The notes under the pieces are model-generated. The model ran no database searches and was not told the origin of the DNA. It saw only the letters and a list, made by a program, of their open reading frames with translations. From the NCBI GenBank assembly GCA_014238825.1, contig JABAAI010000023.1, positions 1 to 11,716 of the forward strand: DNA of 11,716 nt, written 5' to 3'. This DNA is from Leptospirales bacterium. GTDB taxonomy: Bacteria > Spirochaetota > Leptospiria > Leptospirales > Leptonemataceae. Below, in pieces: positions 7,895 through 11,716 of the stretch (position 1 is its first letter; each line of letters starts with the position of its first letter). The translations under genes and the position numbers were made by a program.

Positions 7895-9406
7895 TTAGAG
7901 AATATACCGGCTTAAGTCTTTATCCTTAACAATATCAGCTAAGGACTTTCTCACAAATTCTTTATTAATTTTTACTTTCCTTTTTTCTGGCGGTAAATCA
8001 GGTGCTTCAAAAGAGGTTTCGTCAAGAATATGTTCTATCAATGTATGCAAACGCCTCGCTCCAATATTCTCAGTTTTTTCGTTAATCTCAAAAGCAAAGC
8101 GTGCAATCTCTGCTGTCCCATCTTCTGTAAAATCAAGTTTTACCCCTTCTGTTGCTAGTAGTTCTTTAGATTGGCGGACAAGAGAGTTTCGTGGTCCCGT
8201 TAATATTTGTCGAAAATCTGCTTCGCTAAGTTTATTAAGTTCAACACGAATAGGAAAGCGACCTTGCAACTCTGGAATTAAGTCAGCAGGAGTAGTAGAA
8301 TGAAAAGCACCAGCAGCAATAAAAAGGATATGGTCGGTTTTAACAGCACCATGACGAGTATTCACTGTCGCTCCCTCCACTATCGGTAATAAATCCCGTT
8401 GCACACCCTCACGAGAAACATCCGTACCAGAAGAATTAGTATTACGACCACAAATCTTATCAATTTCATCTATAAAGACTATACCCATTTGCTCGACACG
8501 ACGCGTTGCCTCTTCCCTAAGTTTGTCTGCGTCTATTAATCGTTCTAGCTCTTCTTCCATTAGTATCTGGCGAGCTTCTTCTATTTTAATACGTCGCTTC
8601 TTTGATTTTTTTGGCAAAAAATCACCAAGCATATTTTGCATATGCATATCAATATCTTCCATGCTGGGACCGCCGGTCATCACCTGTATCATCGGCATTG
8701 TATTTGATTTTGTTTCTATCTCTACTTCCTTATCCTCTAGTTCTTTTTTATCTAGCTTTTTAGCTATCATTTCACGTGCTTTAACTGATCTCTCTTCTTC
8801 TTTAGTTTTATTAAGATTAGATGCCTCTAATTGCTCTCGAGCAATGTCCATCCCTTTTTGAATATTACTACCTGTTGTCGATATCCCTTTTTTAATAATA
8901 TTAGCTTGCTTATTATCTGAATCTTTATTTTGAGAAGCCGTTGAAGGGAGCAGTAAATCTAACAATCTTTCGCGAACGTTTTTACTTGCCTTATCTTCCA
9001 TGTTCTCTTGAAATTCTTTTTGAACTAAGGTCATAGAACTATTCATTAAATCACGAATCATAGACTCTACATCACGACCGACGTAACCAACTTCTGTAAA
9101 TCTTGTAGCTTCAACTTTTACAAAAGGAGCCTTGGCTAAACGAGAAAGCCGACGAGCAATCTCTGTTTTACCACAACCAGTAGGACCAATCATAATAATA
9201 TTCTTAGGATAAATTTCATCGTGAAACTCCTTGCTCACTTTTCTTCTACGAACTCGATTACGAATAGCAATAGCAACCGAACGCTTTGCCTTTGTCTGAC
9301 CAATAATATATTTATCTAGGGCCTCCACAATTTGACGAGGCGTAAGCTTATCCATTTCTAGACTGGATATATCAAACTTATCTTTATTTAATTTAACTGA
9401 AGCCAT
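7895..9406 (-). CDS. hslU: HslU, ATPase/unfoldase subunit of the HslVU protease
   Basis: AAA+ unfoldase of the Clp/HSP100 family that unfolds substrates and feeds them into HslV. Seen in order: LTPRQIVEALDKYIIGQ (21-37), Walker A GPTGCGKT (74-81), pore loop GYVG (107-110), an intermediate (I) domain at roughly 120-270, Walker B IVFIDEID (309-316, D313/E314), a sensor-1/second region of homology around IAAGAFH and LQGRFPIRVEL (380-390), sensor-2 GARR (449-452) and the C-terminal DLSRYIL, the tail that docks into HslV. At 503 residues it exceeds the E. coli protein (443); most of the excess is charged sequence in the I domain (about 155-235). ATG 9406 gives 17 extra residues before M18, which aligns with the usual family start, so ATG 9355 is an alternative. 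hslV ends 31 bp upstream. Confidence 0.96.
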   Translation of the reverse strand: MASVKLNKDKFDISSLEMDKLTPRQIVEALDKYIIGQTKAKRSVAIAIRNRVRRRKVSKEFHDEIYPKNIIMIGPTGCGKTEIARRLSRLAKAPFVKVEATRFTEVGYVGRDVESMIRDLMNSSMTLVQKEFQENMEDKASKNVRERLLDLLLPSTASQNKDSDNKQANIIKKGISTTGSNIQKGMDIAREQLEASNLNKTKEEERSVKAREMIAKKLDKKELEDKEVEIETKSNTMPMIQVMTGGPSMEDIDMHMQNMLGDFLPKKSKKRRIKIEEARQILMEEELERLIDADKLREEATRRVEQMGIVFIDEIDKICGRNTNSSGTDVSREGVQRDLLPIVEGATVNTRHGAVKTDHILFIAAGAFHSTTPADLIPELQGRFPIRVELNKLSEADFRQILTGPRNSLVRQSKELLATEGVKLDFTEDGTAEIARFAFEINEKTENIGARRLHTLIEHILDETSFEAPDLPPEKRKVKINKEFVRKSLADIVKDKDLSRYIL

Positions 9407-9437
9407 TTATGATAACTAAAATTTTATTGCATAAGTC

Positions 9438-10049
9438 CTATTTTCTTTTTACTGAAAGTTTTTTTAAAAGCTTTTTCGAATCCTTTTTATTCTCTTCCAC
9501 TGTCTCTATTTTTATGAAAGAATTTGTATAAACACAAATATCAGCAGCTATTTGCAATGATTTTTCTACAATCGTAGGTGCATCAAAATTAGTATGCACC
9601 ATTAATGCACGAGCCGCAGCCAAGGCATAATTACCACCAGAACCTATCGCCAGAACGCCATCATCTGGACTAATAACATCTCCCGTACCAGAAATTAAAA
9701 AGAGCTCATTAATATCAGCAACTATTAACAAGGCATCCAAACGTCGTAAGATGCGATCTGTACGCCAGTCCCGAGCCAATTCTACAGCAGCACGCCCTAG
9801 GCTACCCTGATACTGCCCTACTTTTTTTTCAAAGAGTTCAAAGAGCGTAAAAGAATCTGCGGCAGAACCGGCAAAACCAGTTAGTATTTCTCTATCTCTT
9901 AAGCGCCTAATTTTACTTGCCCCTTTTTTCATAACAGTAGGACCCAAGCTCACTTGACCATCACCGCCTAAGCTGGTTTGCTTAGCCTTCTTAACGGCAA
10001 GGATAGTCGTACTCTTAAATTTAGGGTTTAGGCTAGTGTCAAGTTGCAT
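9438..10049 (-). CDS. hslV: HslV, proteolytic subunit of the HslVU protease
   Basis: N-terminal threonine hydrolase of the 20S-proteasome beta family that forms the double-hexamer protease core. The predicted catalytic Thr is T14 in KSTTILAVKK, so 13 residues must be removed as a propeptide instead of just the initiator Met. Counting T14 as Thr1, D30, K46 and S137 fall exactly at mature positions 17, 33 and 124, the expected catalytic set. LGGDGQVSLGPTVMK, GFAGSAADSFTLFELFE, ARDWRTDR and IGSGGNYALAAARAL are family signatures. The C-terminus carries about 20 extra residues rich in Lys (ENKKDSKKLLKKLSVKRK) beyond the usual end near the IYTN-type segment. There is no internal Met that would give a conventional start. 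No Shine-Dalgarno is seen; the gene starts 18 bp after the barrel-protein stop, which suggests an operon with it and with hslU. Confidence 0.95.
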   Translation of the reverse strand: MQLDTSLNPKFKSTTILAVKKAKQTSLGGDGQVSLGPTVMKKGASKIRRLRDREILTGFAGSAADSFTLFELFEKKVGQYQGSLGRAAVELARDWRTDRILRRLDALLIVADINELFLISGTGDVISPDDGVLAIGSGGNYALAAARALMVHTNFDAPTIVEKSLQIAADICVYTNSFIKIETVEENKKDSKKLLKKLSVKRK

Positions 10050-10067
10050 TCAATAATGTTTCTATAA

Positions 10068-10733
10068 TTAGAAATCTATGCGGAAAAAAGTAGAGAGAGA
10101 ATGATTAGTCCAAGAAACATTTTTATTTTTAGCTTCCCAATCAAATTCAGCAGAAGTCCGCCGGTAATAAAAACCAATAGCACTCCCCTTGCTACCCCAG
10201 CCAGCATTATCAACCCACGCCAGACCTAAGTCTAAATAATTGCCGAATCCACTCCATTCATATAGGGAATGACCATTGTCCACTTCTTCAACTGTAATAG
10301 ATGCCTTACCTATTCCAATAAAAGGAGCAAGACTAATTTGCTTTCCTGCTTCGCGTCTCAGATAAAATTGCATTCCCAAAGAAAGCTGATGAGAATTAAT
10401 TGCGTCTTTATCATCACTAAAGCCTAAAATAATACCGTTAGTGGAAGAGCGAACATAGTCAGTTGTGGCATGAATATTAAAAAAGGCTCTTCGAATTAAG
10501 GACAGATGCCCCTTAATCGCGATTGTTTCTAGACTCTTAGATTCTAAAGAACATGGATCACCACAATCATCTCTCATAAATCCAAAACCAATAGATGGCT
10601 CTACACCCCAAATCAAATCATCCTCAGCAAAAAGAGCTCCGCTACTAGCGGTAAAAAATAAAGCTACAAGTAAAAAACTAAATACAATTCTAGATGAAAT
10701 TCTGGGTAAAAAATTAACTGAAGTTCTATTCAC
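10068..10733 (-). CDS. Exported hypothetical protein, probable small outer-membrane beta-barrel
   Basis: Not assigned to a named family. The 221 residues begin with a classical signal peptide: basic N-region (R11, R15), hydrophobic stretch 16-33 and a likely cleavage after ALFA (residue 36). The mature part alternates polar and hydrophobic residues in stretches that look like beta strands (for example SLGMQFYL, ISLAPFIGIG, GSAIGFYYRR) and ends in STFFRIDF. The terminal Phe with aromatic/hydrophobic residues two apart is the signature recognised by the BAM complex. The length would suit an 8- to 10-stranded barrel. C57 and C61 could form a disulfide near the N-terminus. The GTG start at 10733 is supported by GGGAG 8 nt upstream and by the position of the signal peptide. 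It is the first gene of the apparent hslVU transcription unit, with hslV 18 bp downstream. Confidence 0.75.
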   Translation of the reverse strand: MNRTSVNFLPRISSRIVFSFLLVALFFTASSGALFAEDDLIWGVEPSIGFGFMRDDCGDPCSLESKSLETIAIKGHLSLIRRAFFNIHATTDYVRSSTNGIILGFSDDKDAINSHQLSLGMQFYLRREAGKQISLAPFIGIGKASITVEEVDNGHSLYEWSGFGNYLDLGLAWVDNAGWGSKGSAIGFYYRRTSAEFDWEAKNKNVSWTNHSLSTFFRIDF

Positions 10734-10741
10734 TATTTTTG

Positions 10742-10746
10742 CTCCC
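10742..10746 (-). promoter_or_regulatory. Ribosome binding site fixing the GTG start of the barrel protein
   Basis: GGGAG on the minus strand, 8 nt before the GTG at 10733. It is one of only two good Shine-Dalgarno sequences in the window (the other, GAGG at 4507-4510, serves topA) and decides the non-ATG start. Confidence 0.7.
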
Positions 10747-10822
10747 GTTCTTTTAGCACTTAAAGACCATAGTCTATGACTAAAGAGAATATTGCAAGTA
10801 AATTCATAAACCTCAGTATTTT

Positions 10823-10839
10823 ATTATGCCTTGCATAAT
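10823..10839. repeat. Perfect 7-3-7 inverted repeat
   Basis: ATTATGC-CTT-GCATAAT read on the plus strand. It lies about 90 bp upstream of the GTG of the barrel protein, next to a GATAAT-like box, in a position where an operator could sit. At 7 bp per arm in AT-rich DNA it could also be chance. Confidence 0.4.
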
Positions 10840-11002
10840 TATCTAATCTTTTTTAGGTATGATTCAGCCGTAGAGCGACCCCACTTATCAGCTTCCAAAA
10901 AAACATCAAGCGAATTTGATTGCTCGATACTGGAAAAGAGAGGGCATGAGCAATAGGACCAAACAAACAAACTGCTCTGTGTTCTCAAAGCCTAAACAAA
11001 AA

Positions 11003-11043
11003 ATTTTACCATAAAGCTAGTTTCTTTAGCTTTATGGTAAAAT
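11003..11043 (-). terminator. Rho-independent terminator of the repeat-protein gene
   Basis: A perfect inverted repeat of 17 bp per arm (arms 11003-11019 and 11027-11043) around a 7-nt loop (11020-11026). On the minus strand the hairpin is followed at once by TTTTTTGTTT. This U-tract on one side only shows that it terminates minus-strand transcription. The stem is AT-rich but long. The stop codon of the repeat protein (11032-11034) lies inside the upstream arm, so the terminator overlaps the coding end. Confidence 0.88.
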
Positions 11044-11716
11044 ACAAGTATTACTACTACTTGTACAGCCATGCGTAACCATATCGCAAGTTTCTAAATC
11101 TTCTGAATAAAGATCCTCATAACAGAATGGATAACCTGATTGTTTGCTACCATCCGTTTCATACATTATATACGACTTCCGACGATTGCCTCGGATTGAA
11201 TTATAGAAAGTTTCTTCTGTTTGCTTAGTTGTGCCATCTGCATAATAAGTCTCCAATGTCGCTGTAGAACCTTTTTGGTTACCGGTAGTGAAGTAGGTTT
11301 CATATGTTTCCTGAGTACCATCAGTACGATAAAATATTCCTGTCGTAAGCACAATAGCAGAATTATAAACAAATTCTGATTCCTTTGTAATGCCATCATC
11401 ATGGTAATATGTAATCGTATTTTGTCCTCCACCTATGTAATAAGTCGTTGCAATAAATAAAAGCCCAGTGTTAGTATAATACATACTTGCTTCTATACTA
11501 CCAGTACTCTCATCGTAGCTAGCCTCATAATACTTCGTAGTTCCGTCAACGTAATAATCTATCTTGCTTTCTTTATAATTACCACTACTTTCATAATAAG
11601 TAATTTCCATCCATTTTGTAACACCATCAGATGTGTATTCTACAGTTGACTTCTTGTAAGCATTGCTTTCATAATAAGTATATACAAAATACTTATTTGT
11701 CATTCCTGTATCACGA
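11032..11716 (-). CDS. Tyr/Thr/Gly-rich tandem-repeat protein, 5' part outside the window
   Basis: Not recognised as a named protein. At least seven degenerate repeats of 24-28 residues are visible, each with a T/S-Y-Y-x-S-x-G-N-x-K box followed by a Y-Y-x-D-G-T-T-K-x-x-E box. Counting from the ATG at 11703, the DG/TG turns fall at residues 26-27, 53-54, 79-80, 103-104, 128-129, 156-157 and 184-185. The pattern recalls MORN-2/YwqK-type beta-hairpin repeats, but that is a resemblance only. A non-repeat tail after residue 190 has four cysteines (C194, C206, C213, C220). The frame stays open to the window edge, and the four codons before the ATG read R-D-T-G. TG-MTNKYFVYTYYES aligns with DG-VTKWMEITYYES, and this turn sits 27 residues before the next one. 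The ATG is therefore probably internal to a longer repeat array. A likely surface or secreted role is inference; no signal peptide is in view. Confidence 0.75.
   Translation of the reverse strand, partial: RDTGMTNKYFVYTYYESNAYKKSTVEYTSDGVTKWMEITYYESSGNYKESKIDYYVDGTTKYYEASYDESTGSIEASMYYTNTGLLFIATTYYIGGGQNTITYYHDDGITKESEFVYNSAIVLTTGIFYRTDGTQETYETYFTTGNQKGSTATLETYYADGTTKQTEETFYNSIRGNRRKSYIMYETDGSKQSGYPFCYEDLYSEDLETCDMVTHGCTSSSNTCILP
11134..11716 (-). repeat. Degenerate coding tandem repeats, period about 75-84 bp
   Basis: The repeat units of the protein above, best seen at amino-acid level. DNA copies share short tracts such as TATTATGAAAG and GATGGTAC-like turns but have diverged, so this is an old array under protein-level selection and not a recent microsatellite expansion. 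The units start before the right edge. Confidence 0.65.

Larger units (their letters stand above)
10734..11002 (-). other. Intergenic region between the repeat protein and the barrel-hslVU operon
   Basis: No gene with a standard start was found here. The region should contain the promoter of the barrel-hslV-hslU-phosphatase unit, but I see no convincing -35/-10 pair; GATAAT on the minus strand near 10840 is the best single box. It also holds a small perfect inverted repeat (10823-10839) and a 50-codon open frame without ATG or GTG (10839-10991). Confidence 0.5.

Noticed and set aside
8523..8861. Plus-strand open frame antisense to hslU
   Set aside because: Serine- and isoleucine-rich shadow of the charged HslU I-domain, with no independent support.
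10855..10890. A GTAGAGC-containing stretch resembling a tRNA D-arm
   Set aside because: No acceptor, anticodon or T arm can be built around it, so it is not a tRNA or a convincing remnant.
11166..11432. Minus-strand frame of 88 codons inside the repeat protein
   Set aside because: Alternative-frame shadow of the repetitive coding sequence; the main frame carries the periodic pattern.
1..11716. Search for CRISPR arrays, transposases, integrases, attachment sites and defence or toxin-antitoxin modules
   Set aside because: None were seen. The tRNA genes are intact and no integrase lies beside them, so there is no sign of an integrated element.

Overview
The window is an AT-rich stretch of a bacterial chromosome. 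Every supported gene lies on the minus strand, so transcription runs from high to low coordinates. An outer-membrane-type beta-barrel protein, HslVU, tRNAs without an encoded CCA tail and mostly weak Shine-Dalgarno signals point to a Gram-negative (diderm) bacterium. The general look of the proteins, with Lys-rich N-terminal extensions on TopA and GyrA, suggests a PVC-type lineage such as the Verrucomicrobiota (Opitutae-like). That placement is an impression from family resemblance and was not tested.

Read in the direction of transcription (right to left): 11716-11032 is the 3' part of an unrecognised Tyr/Thr/Gly-rich tandem-repeat protein, closed by a strong hairpin terminator at 11003-11043. 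A gap of about 300 bp follows, holding a small inverted repeat and a possible gene remnant. Next come four closely spaced genes: a small signal-peptide beta-barrel protein (10733-10068), hslV (10049-9438), hslU (9406-7895) and a low-molecular-weight protein tyrosine phosphatase (7882-7391). HslV and HslU form the ATP-dependent two-ring protease. The barrel protein and the phosphatase share its transcription unit but have no obvious mechanistic link.

After a 251-bp AT-rich gap, which probably carries a promoter, come gyrA (7139-4590) and topA (4497-2161). These enzymes have opposing activities: gyrase adds negative supercoils and topoisomerase I removes them. topA is followed by tRNA-Thr(UGU), tRNA-Tyr(GUA), thrC (threonine synthase) and a MeaB/ArgK-type GTPase that runs off the left edge. 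thrC and the GTPase gene are 3 bp apart and probably coupled.

Most of the window is housekeeping. No CRISPR array, transposase, integrase or recognisable defence system is visible. The least explained element is the repeat protein at the right edge. Secondary points of interest are the gyrA-topA pairing, the basic tails on both topoisomerases, the non-standard ends and large I-domain of HslVU, and the placement of tRNA-Thr directly before thrC.
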